In this document: one piece after another, positions 1 to 9,998 of the stretch
How the letters are laid out: every line of letters begins with the position of its first letter
Position numbering within the stretch: the first letter of the stretch is position 1
Origin: Acidovorax sp. RAC01
GTDB taxonomy: Bacteria; Pseudomonadota; Gammaproteobacteria; Burkholderiales; Burkholderiaceae_C
Assembly: GCF_001714725.1 (NCBI RefSeq)
Contig: NZ_CP016447.1
Span: forward strand, 4,087,501 to 4,151,500
DNA: 64,000 bases
Direction of reading: 5' to 3'
Made by a program: the position numbers and the translations under genes
Notes under the pieces: generated by a model
What the model saw: only the letters and a program-made list of their open reading frames with translations
Database searches by the model: none
What the model was told of the DNA's origin: nothing

Positions 1-353
1 AGGTCGATCTTCTGGGCCGGCAGCAGCGTCGGCGCGGTGGTGACCGGTGTGAGGATGCAGTAAAGCGTGTAGCCGTCGGCAGGTTGCCGCAAAAGCTCCT
101 GCAGAGCCACCACGCCGATTGCGCCCGGCCGGTTTTCCACCACCACGGGCTGCTGCAGCGATGCTGCAAGGTGCGTGGCCAGGACCCGCGATGACATGTC
201 TGGCGGCGACCCGGCGGTGTAGGGCACCAGCAGCCGGATGGGCTTGGCAGGCCAGGCCTGGGCCAGGCTTGCACTGGCCATGCCAGCCCCCAGCGCAAGG
301 AGCGTGAGGCCCCGCAGCACATGGCGGCGCGGTGTCGAGAAGGAATGGGTCAT
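1..353 (-). CDS. Bug/TctC-family periplasmic substrate-binding protein, N-terminal part
   Basis: This is the first 117 codons of a gene that runs off the left edge. The product starts MTHSFSTPRRHVLRG, followed by a hydrophobic signal segment ending near SLAQA, then the Bug-family opening 'WPAKPIRLLVPYTAGSPPD' and 'VVVENRPGA'. Proteins of this family are periplasmic solute receptors, some serving tripartite tricarboxylate transporters, and they are greatly expanded in Burkholderiales. The ligand cannot be read from sequence. It lies 83 bases downstream of the sulfatase stop on the same strand, so the two are probably co-transcribed and the ligand may be a product or substrate of the sulfatase. 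The missing C-terminus is a window artefact. Confidence 0.85.
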   Translation of the reverse strand, partial: MTHSFSTPRRHVLRGLTLLALGAGMASASLAQAWPAKPIRLLVPYTAGSPPDMSSRVLATHLAASLQQPVVVENRPGAIGVVALQELLRQPADGYTLYCILTPVTTAPTLLPAQKID

Positions 354-436
354 GGTGTGTCTCCTTGTTGTCGTGGATGGTGTGGCAAGGCCACCCGCAA
401 TGCCGGATGTGCCGGATGTGCCGGGTGTGCCAGGGG

Positions 437-1738
437 TCAGGGCATGTCTTTCCTGGTGTAGACCAGGGTGACCGAGGCGTCTTCCGGAATGGGCGGCAGC
501 CCCGCCTCCCACTGCTCGAATCGGCTGCGCAGGTCTGCCAGCCTGTCCGGGTCGCGGTGCATCTGGTTGGCACGCTCGCGCGCGTCGGCCTCCAGGTCAA
601 ACAGGTACTCGTTATCGTCCACGCGCAGGTATTTCCAGCGGCCAGAGCGCAGCGCGCGCTGCTGGCGGTGGCTCATGCGCCAGCACAGCTGCCGCTCCTG
701 CACCAGCGATGCATCACGCAGATGGGGCAGGATGGACACGCCGTCGAGCGGGTGCACCAGTTGCGGCCGGGCCTGGGCGGCTTCCAGCAAGGTGGGCACC
801 CAGTCCATCGTGATGATCAGCTGCTCGCTCACGCCACCAGCCGCAATCACGGCGGGCCAGCGCACGATGTAGGGCACGCGGATTCCGCCTTCGGTCAGGT
901 CCATCTTGCCGCCCACCAGCGGCCAGCTGTCGCTGAAACGCTCGCCCCCGTTGTCGCTGGTAAAGACCACCAGCGTGTTCTCGTCCTGGCCCAGGCGCTT
1001 GAGCTCGGCCATGATCTTGCCGATGCCTTCGTCCATGTGGTGGATCATGCGGTGGTAGGTTTCCACAGACCCGCCGTCCAGGTGGAACGTCTTGCCCACC
1101 AGGGTCTTGGCCAGTTCGTGGTCTTCGCGCGTCTCCCAGGGCCAGTGCGGGGCCGTGTAGTGCAGCGACAGGAAAAACGGCTGCCCCTGGCCCACGCTGC
1201 GCTGGATGAAGTCCACGCTGCGGTCCGACAAAAGGTCCGTCAGGTAGGTGTCGTCGTCCACCGGCGTGCCGTTGTGCCACAGGTCCTTCTTGCCATTCGG
1301 GGCGGTGTGGGTGAAGTAATCGATCCCGCCCGACATGAGCCCGAAGTGCTCGTCGTACCCGCTCTTGAGCGGCCCGAAATGCGGCTCATGCCCCAGGTGC
1401 CACTTGCCGATGAGGCCGGTGCGGTAGCCCGCTTCGCGCAGCAGCGAGGGCAGCGTCTGGTGTGACGGCGGCAGGCCGTGCGTGCTGCGCGTGGCGTTGG
1501 GGCCATGCAGGGGCTCGTCTGCCGCGCCCCTGAAGTGGTACTGGTAGCGGCCGGTCATCAGCGCGAACCGCGTGGGCGAACACACCGGCGAATTGGAATA
1601 GCCCTGGGTGAACCGCAGGCCCTCGCTGGCCATCTGGTCCAGATGGGGTGACACCGGCGCCCGCCCGCCGTAGCAGCCGAGGTCGGCAAACCCGAGGTCG
1701 TCGGCCAGGATAAAGATGATGTTGGGCTGTGCGCTCAC
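437..1738 (-). CDS. Arylsulfatase-type sulfatase
   Basis: A 433-residue sulfatase of the alkaline-phosphatase superfamily, expected to hydrolyse a sulfate ester. The N-terminal metal-binding pair Asp13-Asp14 ('ILADDLGFADLGCYGG') and the C-x-P-x-R signature at Cys53 (CSPTR) are present; that Cys is converted to formylglycine by a separate maturation enzyme in this family. 'GKWHLGH' and 'VFTSDNGGE' are further family motifs. The start is a GTG with an AGGA upstream. No signal peptide is evident, so a cytoplasmic location is likely. The neighbouring Bug receptor and divergent LysR gene suggest an uptake-plus-hydrolysis unit for an organic sulfate, which is inference. The substrate is not identifiable. 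Confidence 0.93.
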   Translation of the reverse strand: MSAQPNIIFILADDLGFADLGCYGGRAPVSPHLDQMASEGLRFTQGYSNSPVCSPTRFALMTGRYQYHFRGAADEPLHGPNATRSTHGLPPSHQTLPSLLREAGYRTGLIGKWHLGHEPHFGPLKSGYDEHFGLMSGGIDYFTHTAPNGKKDLWHNGTPVDDDTYLTDLLSDRSVDFIQRSVGQGQPFFLSLHYTAPHWPWETREDHELAKTLVGKTFHLDGGSVETYHRMIHHMDEGIGKIMAELKRLGQDENTLVVFTSDNGGERFSDSWPLVGGKMDLTEGGIRVPYIVRWPAVIAAGGVSEQLIITMDWVPTLLEAAQARPQLVHPLDGVSILPHLRDASLVQERQLCWRMSHRQQRALRSGRWKYLRVDDNEYLFDLEADARERANQMHRDPDRLADLRSRFEQWEAGLPPIPEDASVTLVYTRKDMP

Positions 1739-1867
1739 GGGGGTCCTCGCAATGCTTGCATTCAGGCCGATGGGTCACGGCCCGGGTTGAAGGCATTCTG
1801 CGTGGAAGGGCCATGCCAGAATAGAAGCGAAAACGTGTTGCCCATAATCAATGAACATGGGAAAACC
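1739..1867. promoter_or_regulatory. Divergent promoter region, sulfatase / LysR
   Basis: This is the 129-base gap between the divergent sulfatase and LysR genes. It holds a perfect dyad AATGC-TT-GCATT at 1751-1762, close to the sulfatase start, and an AT-richer stretch around 1825-1860 next to the LysR start. LysR regulators usually bind such shared regions, controlling both themselves and the divergent operon. No -35/-10 pair could be assigned with confidence. Confidence 0.4.
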
Positions 1868-2779
1868 ATGCAGTCCTACCAATTGCGCGCGCTGGTCGCC
1901 GTGGCAGATGCCGGCAGCATCACGGCAGCGGCCCGCAGCCTCGGCATTTCACAACCGGCGGTCACGCGGGCCCTCAAGCAGCTGGAAATCGACGTCCGGG
2001 CCACCCTGCTCTACCGCAACAACGCCGGTGTCGCCCTGACCGAGTTCGGGGTTGCACTGGTCTCCCATGCACGCCTGATCCTCAAGGCCACAGACAAGGC
2101 GGAACAGCACATCGCGCAGATGGTCGACGCGCATGGCGGCACCCTGTCGGTGGCCTCGTCCGCAACGCCGTTCATGCTGGTGCTGCCGAGTGCGCTGGAG
2201 CTGGTCCGCCGCCAGTTCACCACGCTCGACGTGCGTCTGCAGGAGGCCGTCTACCCCACCATCCTGGGCCTGTTTCGCGACGGGTCGATCGACTTCGCCA
2301 TCGGGCCGGTTCCGGCCGAGGGGCTGGGTGCCGATTTCACCTGCGACCCGCTGTTCGAGGTCGAACTGGCCGTGGTGCTGCGGCGTGGGCACAGGCTGGC
2401 CCACCTGAACTCGCTACAGGACCTGAGCACCCTGGACTGGATCCTCACGGGCCCAAGGAACGGGCCGGGCGCCATCCATGAACAGGCCTTTCGCGCCGCG
2501 GGCCTGGAACCACCGGTATGCCTGACCCACTGCGAATCGGTCGCTGCCACCATGCACTTTGTGGCCCACAGCGATGCCGCCAGCTTCGTGCCCCGGCCCA
2601 TCGCCAAGGCCTTTGAGCGAAGCCGGCTGGTGAGCGTCGTCCGCATCTCGGAGCCCACCCCTCCTATGCGCATTTCGCTGGTCCGGCCAAACCAGTCCAT
2701 CCTGACGCCCGCGGGCCAGGCGCTGTTCTCGGCCATCCGGACGGTCAGCCGGTCACTCACGGGAGCAAAGCCGCTTTGA
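1868..2779 (+). CDS. LysR-family transcriptional regulator
   Basis: A 303-residue LysR regulator. The winged helix-turn-helix occupies the first 60 residues ('MQSYQLRALVAVADAGSIT', 'LGISQPAVTRALKQLE'), followed by a substrate-binding domain of periplasmic-binding-protein fold. The ATG at 1868 is chosen because the HTH begins at once; an in-frame start 27 codons upstream would add a tail unlike the family. The gene is divergent from the sulfatase-Bug operon with 129 bases between, the classic arrangement for a LysR regulator and its target. The effector is unknown; a sulfate ester or its desulfated product would fit the context. Confidence 0.92.
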   Translation: MQSYQLRALVAVADAGSITAAARSLGISQPAVTRALKQLEIDVRATLLYRNNAGVALTEFGVALVSHARLILKATDKAEQHIAQMVDAHGGTLSVASSATPFMLVLPSALELVRRQFTTLDVRLQEAVYPTILGLFRDGSIDFAIGPVPAEGLGADFTCDPLFEVELAVVLRRGHRLAHLNSLQDLSTLDWILTGPRNGPGAIHEQAFRAAGLEPPVCLTHCESVAATMHFVAHSDAASFVPRPIAKAFERSRLVSVVRISEPTPPMRISLVRPNQSILTPAGQALFSAIRTVSRSLTGAKPL

Positions 2780-2840
2780 AGCAGCCGCTGGCGCATGGCC
2801 TCGCCGCTTCATCGACACTCTGTACTTCTATACTGCAGCG

Positions 2841-3197
2841 ATGCGCCGCGTCCTCAAGGTCTATCTGCTGATTGCCCTGTCGTTCATGCAAACGGTGCTG
2901 TGGCTGTCCCCCCTGTCCATCGGCGCGCAGGCAGAGCAGATGGCCCATATGGCGGTTCACGTCCAGGACATCGACCATCACCACCATGAGGACGAGTCAC
3001 TGCATCTCTGCGCGGACAGCCACAGCACGGCGGCGCATTTTCATGGGGACGATGGCTTTCAGCCCATCGGGTTGACGGCGCTGTCGGGTGCCTCGGAATT
3101 CGCGGCAATGCCGGGCGCGCTGCCTGCGGCCCCCATTCCCGAGCCACCCACCGTGTTCCTCGACCGGTTACTGCGCCCGCCCAGTCACGCCGCCTGA
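2841..3197 (+). CDS. Small exported His-rich protein
   Basis: A 118-residue protein with an N-terminal hydrophobic segment (MRRVLKVYLLIALSFMQTVL) resembling a signal peptide or anchor. A His-rich stretch follows ('HVQDIDHHHHEDESLHLCAD', 'HSTAAHFHGDDG'), with about a dozen His plus acidic residues and one Cys. I do not recognise a named family. The composition suggests periplasmic Zn, Ni, Co or Cu binding. It is the first gene of a same-strand cluster with a HupE/UreJ membrane protein, a small exported protein and a His-tailed permease, which supports a metal role. An alternative is a non-specific metal buffer. Function is inferred from composition and context only. Confidence 0.7.
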   Translation: MRRVLKVYLLIALSFMQTVLWLSPLSIGAQAEQMAHMAVHVQDIDHHHHEDESLHLCADSHSTAAHFHGDDGFQPIGLTALSGASEFAAMPGALPAAPIPEPPTVFLDRLLRPPSHAA

Positions 3198-3352
3198 GGT
3201 CTGCGCGGGGTTGCGCGCGCGATTGCGCTCAGCGACCCCGTTGCGGACAACGTTCGCCCATCTTCAGCAGCGCCCACACCCAGCGTGCGTTCAAGCCTTG
3301 ATGGCTCGCTTGTGCGCGCCTTGCGCTGTCCGTTCCTACACTTTTTGCACAC

Positions 3353-4138
3353 ATGAATACCTTTTCCCTCCAGCGTTTGCTCGTGGCTGCCTTGGCGGCT
3401 GCCCCCGTGCTGGTGCTTGCCCACGGCATCTCTGCCGAAGACCAGCAGCGGATGCTCGACGCCGGTTATCTGCACTACATCGAACTGGGGGCACGTCACA
3501 TGCTGACGGGCTACGACCACCTGCTCTTCCTCTTCGGTGTGGTGTTCTTTCTGACGACGTTTCGGGACGTGGCCAAGTTCGTGACCGTCTTCACCGTCGG
3601 CCACTGCATCACGCTCATCGTGGCAACGTACTTCAAGATCACCTGGAACTACTACCTGGTTGACGCCATCATCGCGCTCAGTGTGATGTACAAGGCGTTT
3701 GACAACAACGGAGGATTCCAGAAGCACTTTGCGATGGAATCACCGAACCTGCTCTGGGCGGTGTTCGGTTTTGGGCTGCTGCACGGCTTTGGCCTCTCGA
3801 CGCGCCTTCAGCAGCTGCCGCTGGGTGACGACCCGGTGGCCATGCTCTGGCGCATCCTGAGCTTCAATGTGGGCGTAGAGGTGGGCCAGATTGCTGCGCT
3901 TACCGTGATGGTGGGTGCCTTGGCGCTGTGGCGGCATCGGCCGTCATTCAAGCGCTTGAGCTACGCGGCCAATCTGGCGCTCTTCTACGGGGGTGTGTAT
4001 CTGCTGCTCACGCAATTGCATGGCTACCAGCATGACAGCCACCCGGACAGCTTCCGCTTCCCGGCTGCAGAGCACCGGCACGCCCACGAGGACATGGACG
4101 TGGAAAACACCGAAGACAAATCCCGCGATGGCCTTTGA
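3353..4138 (+). CDS. HupE/UreJ-family membrane protein
   Basis: A 261-residue integral membrane protein with an N-terminal signal-like segment ending at 'VLAHGISAED', then the family hallmark 'ARHMLTGYDHLLFLFGVVFF', further membrane spans with 'TVGHCITL' and 'GLLHGFGLSTRLQQLPL', and a His-rich acidic tail ('HRHAHEDMDVENTEDKS'). HupE and UreJ proteins are linked to nickel or cobalt uptake, though biochemical proof is limited to a few members. Conserved His and Asp in the first spans ('HMLTGYDH') are the likely metal ligands. No hydrogenase or urease genes are seen here, so the metal and its user remain open. The neighbours on both sides are also His-rich. Confidence 0.88.
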   Translation: MNTFSLQRLLVAALAAAPVLVLAHGISAEDQQRMLDAGYLHYIELGARHMLTGYDHLLFLFGVVFFLTTFRDVAKFVTVFTVGHCITLIVATYFKITWNYYLVDAIIALSVMYKAFDNNGGFQKHFAMESPNLLWAVFGFGLLHGFGLSTRLQQLPLGDDPVAMLWRILSFNVGVEVGQIAALTVMVGALALWRHRPSFKRLSYAANLALFYGGVYLLLTQLHGYQHDSHPDSFRFPAAEHRHAHEDMDVENTEDKSRDGL

Positions 4139-4199
4139 CCCCATCATTTCCCGCTTCAACGTTCGCCCCTTTTTCCCCCCATCCAGCATAGGACCCACC

Positions 4200-4550
4200 A
4201 TGAAAGCCATCCTCCTTACCGCGGCCCTGGCCGCCCTGCAATCGTTCAGCCCGGTCGCCTTGGCCGACAAAGGCGGCAGCTGCCACTTTCACGGCAAGAC
4301 CCCTGCAACCCAAGCCGTCGTCACGGACTGCGCCACCCAGCGTCGGGACGCGCTGGTCAAGGCCGGCAAGCTGGAAAGCTCCTGGCAGTCGGCAACGCTC
4401 GGGACGCTGGAACTGGTGGACGGCAAGAAGGGCAAGGAGTGGAAAGCCACGTTCACGAACCCGGCTGCCGCTGACAAGACCAAGCAGACTCTGTATGTCT
4501 TTTTCTCGCATCCGGGTAACTTCATTGCCGCGAACTTCACCGGCCAGTAA
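4200..4550 (+). CDS. Small exported protein resembling DUF6488
   Basis: A 116-residue protein with a cleavable-looking signal (MKAILLTAALAALQSFSPVA, then LADKGG), followed by 'CHFHGKTP' and a compact C-terminal domain with 'GKLESSWQSA' and 'TLYVFFSHPGNFIAANFTGQ'. From memory this matches DUF6488, a small periplasmic family often found beside HupE-type or His-rich transporter genes. It starts 62 bases after the HupE-like gene and ends 3 bases before the permease gene, so the three are almost certainly one operon. The CHFH motif is a plausible metal site. A periplasmic chaperone for the transported metal is an inference. The ATG is supported by position and the signal peptide. Confidence 0.72.
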   Translation: MKAILLTAALAALQSFSPVALADKGGSCHFHGKTPATQAVVTDCATQRRDALVKAGKLESSWQSATLGTLELVDGKKGKEWKATFTNPAAADKTKQTLYVFFSHPGNFIAANFTGQ

Positions 4551-4553
4551 CCG

Positions 4554-5606
4554 ATGACACCCGGGCAGCATTCGGCCGTGCTCAGGGGCGGTGTGCTCGC
4601 GCTGATCGCGGCGGCACTTTTTGGAATGAGCACACCCTTCGTCCAGTGGTGGGGCCGGGGCCTCGGCCCGTTCACAACCGCTGGGCTTCTGTACGGCGGC
4701 GCCGGCCTTGTGGCCTGGTTCATCCGGCGCCCCCTGGAGCGCGAGGCGCAATTGCAGCGCAGTGATGCCGGTCGGCTGCTGGCCATGGCGCTGTTCGGTG
4801 CGGTCATCGGCCCCGTCGCGCTGGCATGGGGCCTGCAGCGCACCAGCGGCACGTCTGCCTCCCTGATGCTCACCGTGGAGGCCCTGTTCACCGCGCTGCT
4901 GGCCTGGCGGCTGTACGGTGAAACCGCAGACCGGCGTGTGGTCCTTGCCATGTTCTCCCTGCTGGCCGGTGGCCTGGTCCTCGCGCTAGACCAGGGGATG
5001 CAGGGCGACGTTCAGCTGCTCGGGCTGGCCGCTGTCATGGTGGCCACAGCCGCATGGGGTGTGGACAACACCTTGTCCCGGGGCGTGGCTGACCGGGACC
5101 CGGGACAGGTGGTGCTGGTGAAATCAACGCTGGGGGGGATGGCAACCCTCCTGCTTGCGGTGTGGTTTGCCGAGCCCATGCCGGGCCTGCTGGCTGCCGT
5201 CATGCTGCTGGGCATCGGCGCCACGGGCTATGGATTGAGTCTGCGCTTTTACCTGCTGGCCCAGCGCACCTTCGGCGCTGCGCGCACAGGCTCCGTGTTT
5301 GCATTCGCTCCATTCATTGGCGCACTGGGTGCGTTTGCACTGGGTGAGCGCGCTGCGTCGGCACTGCTGGTCGTGGGCGGCGTGCTGATGCTGGCAGGGG
5401 TGGTGTTGCACCTGATCGAGTCACACGACCACGCGCATACCCATGAGGCCCTGGAGCATGAGCACGCCCATACCCATGACGATGGCCATCACGACCACGC
5501 GCATGACCCCACGCCGCAAGGGGCTCACAGCCATCGGCACCAGCACACGGCGCTGACACACCAGCACCCGCATGTGCCTGACTTGCACCATGGGCACAGG
5601 CATTGA
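4554..5606 (+). CDS. DMT/EamA permease with a His-rich C-terminal tail
   Basis: A 350-residue membrane protein. Residues 1 to about 285 carry the ten-span EamA/DMT layout of two repeated halves ('FGMSTPFVQWWGRGLGPFTT' in the first, 'AAWGVDNTLSRGVADRDPGQ' in the second). The last 65 or so residues are a cytosolic or periplasmic His-rich tail ('HDHAHTHEALEHEHAHTHDD' and more), with over 20 His. DMT permeases export or import small metabolites; the tail is typical of metal transporters and unusual for the family. It begins 3 bases after the preceding stop, so it is the last gene of the metal-linked cluster. Substrate by inference: Co, Ni or Zn, or a metal chelate. Confidence 0.85.
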   Translation: MTPGQHSAVLRGGVLALIAAALFGMSTPFVQWWGRGLGPFTTAGLLYGGAGLVAWFIRRPLEREAQLQRSDAGRLLAMALFGAVIGPVALAWGLQRTSGTSASLMLTVEALFTALLAWRLYGETADRRVVLAMFSLLAGGLVLALDQGMQGDVQLLGLAAVMVATAAWGVDNTLSRGVADRDPGQVVLVKSTLGGMATLLLAVWFAEPMPGLLAAVMLLGIGATGYGLSLRFYLLAQRTFGAARTGSVFAFAPFIGALGAFALGERAASALLVVGGVLMLAGVVLHLIESHDHAHTHEALEHEHAHTHDDGHHDHAHDPTPQGAHSHRHQHTALTHQHPHVPDLHHGHRH

Positions 5607-5907
5607 GGTGGGCTGTGGGGTTGCCTGGCTTCGGCGGACCCGCAGGCAGCAGCCGGGCCAATCGCCACCCGTCCGTCTATGGCGCACGCCCAGTAGAGGG
5701 ACCAGCGAACACAAGCCCGTTGCGCCCAGTTCGACGTCACACACGCGTGAAAGCGTGCATTGGCACGCAGGGGCCTGCGCTGCCCGGGCGCACGGGGTAG
5801 CGGATCGCGGTGGCTCCTGCACAAGCGCCTGTCGCTCCGCATAACGCAGCGACACGAGCGTTTTTCAACCTCGGGGCACACACGTTGCCCCGCCCGGTTA
5901 CCCCCGC
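5607..5907. other. Gene-free gap with a hairpin
   Basis: About 300 bases between two converging genes. No convincing coding sequence is seen. A 7-bp hairpin (CGGGGCA, 7-base loop, TGCCCCG) at 5872-5892 lies just past the ygiQ stop, but it is not followed by a T run in either direction, so it is not a standard intrinsic terminator. The rest is GC-rich without visible repeats. Confidence 0.45.
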
Positions 5908-8340
<2,433 letters not shown>

Positions 8341-8587
8341 GCGGCTGGGGTGCGGCGGCCGCGCGGCAGGGTGGCGTCGCGGGTTGCAGCGTTGGTGGGT
8401 AACCCTCGATTTTACGGGCGCAAGCCTGTTTTTGTCGCTGTGCAGGGCGCTTGTCCCTGCCGGGGCACGGCTTGTTGGCACGCAGCGGCGCCTTCGGAAC
8501 GCGGCCGTGGAGGTGGTTGCAGTGCAGCGTGCACACATTGTGTTACAGGTTTAGGATGCCACGGTCAACCCTTGCCCGGCGCCAAAC

Positions 8588-9145
8588 ATGCCACACGCAC
8601 CCTCCCTCCTGATCCGCCAGGTGAACGCCACAGACGACCTGCAACGCCTGACGGACCTGATCCACAGCGCCTACGCACCCCATGCGCAGGAGGGCCTGCG
8701 CTACTGGGGAACGCACCAGACGGTGGAAGACACCGCCAAGCGTTTTGCATCGGGCACCGGCATTGTCATGCTCGACGGCGACCGCTATGTGGGCACCATC
8801 ACGCTGCGCCCGCCCCAGCCCGAATCTGCCGTGGCGCTGTACCGCGATCCCGGCGTGTGGACGCTGTGCCAGTTCTGCATAGCACCCGCCGCCAAGGGCC
8901 TGGGCTATGGCCGGCGCCTGCACGACCACGCCACCAGCGTTGCCTGCCACGCCGGGGCAACCACCATGGCACTCGATACGGCCCGGCAGGCCGCCGCGCT
9001 GATAGCGATGTATGAAACATGGGGCTACCGGCAGGTGGGCGAATGCGACTGGCGCCCGTTGACCAACTACACCAGCGTGGTGATGTCGCGCATGCTGGCA
9101 GGCACTGCCGACCCGCTGTCTCGCCCACCCGAGATCAGCACCTGA
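8588..9145 (+). CDS. GNAT-family N-acetyltransferase
   Basis: A 185-residue GNAT protein. The acetyl-CoA binding stretch is visible in 'LCQFCIAPAAKGLGYGRRLH' (beta4 and motif A, Q/RxxGxG/A variant GLGYGRR), followed by 'ALDTARQAAALIAMYETWGY', the typical beta5-alpha4 region. The substrate amine cannot be predicted. The gene stands 247 bases from the divergent ygiQ and 57 bases before the YigZ-like gene on the same strand, which may be co-transcribed. The ATG at 8588 gives a standard-length protein. Confidence 0.88.
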   Translation: MPHAPSLLIRQVNATDDLQRLTDLIHSAYAPHAQEGLRYWGTHQTVEDTAKRFASGTGIVMLDGDRYVGTITLRPPQPESAVALYRDPGVWTLCQFCIAPAAKGLGYGRRLHDHATSVACHAGATTMALDTARQAAALIAMYETWGYRQVGECDWRPLTNYTSVVMSRMLAGTADPLSRPPEIST

Positions 9146-9202
9146 ATGCCCGGCGCCCCAGCGCCCGACCGCATGGCAGGGCGGCCTTAAACTCACGCCC
9201 CC

Positions 9203-9790
9203 ATGCCCCAGACCCTGGCCGCCCCGGCGCACAGCGAACTCATCATCAAGAAAAGCCGCTTCATCGGCTGCGTACAGCCCATGGCCGACCGCGCCAGCGC
9301 CCAGGCTGCGGTGGATGGGCTGTGGAAGCAGCACCCCGGCGCAGCGCACATCTGCTGGGCCCTGCTGGCGGGGGGGCAGTCTGCCGCTGTGGACGATGGC
9401 GAGCCCGGTGGCACCGCCGGCCGGCCCATGCTGGACGTGCTGCGCCACCAGGACCTCGACGGCGTGCTGGCCACCGTGGTGCGCTACTTTGGGGGTGTGA
9501 AGCTGGGCGCGGGCGGGCTGGTACGTGCCTATACCGACACCGTGGCGCAGGCGCTGCTGACGGCTACCAAGGTCACGCTGCAGCGCATGGCCACACTGCA
9601 CTGCCAGGTGCCGTACGCGCTCGAAGGCCTGCTGCGCCGCGAGATCGAGGCTGCCGGCGCCGAACTGCTGCAGGTGCAGCACCACAGCCTGGTCACGCTG
9701 GAACTGCGCCTTCCTGAAGCGCAGGCCCCATCGTTTGTGGAACGCATCAACGATTGCGGCCAGGGCCGCGTGGGCTGGCCGCGCCCCTGA
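9203..9790 (+). CDS. YigZ/IMPACT family protein (UPF0029)
   Basis: A 195-residue member of the YigZ/IMPACT family. The N-terminal UPF0029 domain is seen in 'SELIIKKSRFIGCVQP', 'DDGEPGGTAGRPMLDVLRH' and 'VVRYFGGVKLGAGGLVRAYT', which are near-invariant family motifs, followed by the short C-terminal ferredoxin-like domain. The cellular role in bacteria is unsettled; eukaryotic IMPACT regulates GCN2. Length is usual. It is a conserved cytosolic housekeeping-type gene, with no functional partner obvious here. Confidence 0.93.
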   Translation: MPQTLAAPAHSELIIKKSRFIGCVQPMADRASAQAAVDGLWKQHPGAAHICWALLAGGQSAAVDDGEPGGTAGRPMLDVLRHQDLDGVLATVVRYFGGVKLGAGGLVRAYTDTVAQALLTATKVTLQRMATLHCQVPYALEGLLRREIEAAGAELLQVQHHSLVTLELRLPEAQAPSFVERINDCGQGRVGWPRP

Positions 9791-9998
9791 GCCACCTGCG
9801 GTGCCGCACGGCGCGGCGCACTTTTCAGGCCCCCGGTCCGCCGGGCCTCGAACGCCCCATCGCTCACCGCGGTCAGGCAATACGCCTACACCGGCCGCGC
9901 CATGGTTGCGCCACACTCATTCGGCACACCGCCCGGGCATGGCTGCGGCGCCGCTGCATGCTGCCGCCCAGTCATCCAAAGCACCCCGAGAGGAGTTC

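Noticed and set aside
5872..5892. Hairpin after ygiQ as an intrinsic terminator
   Set aside because: No T run follows in the ygiQ direction.
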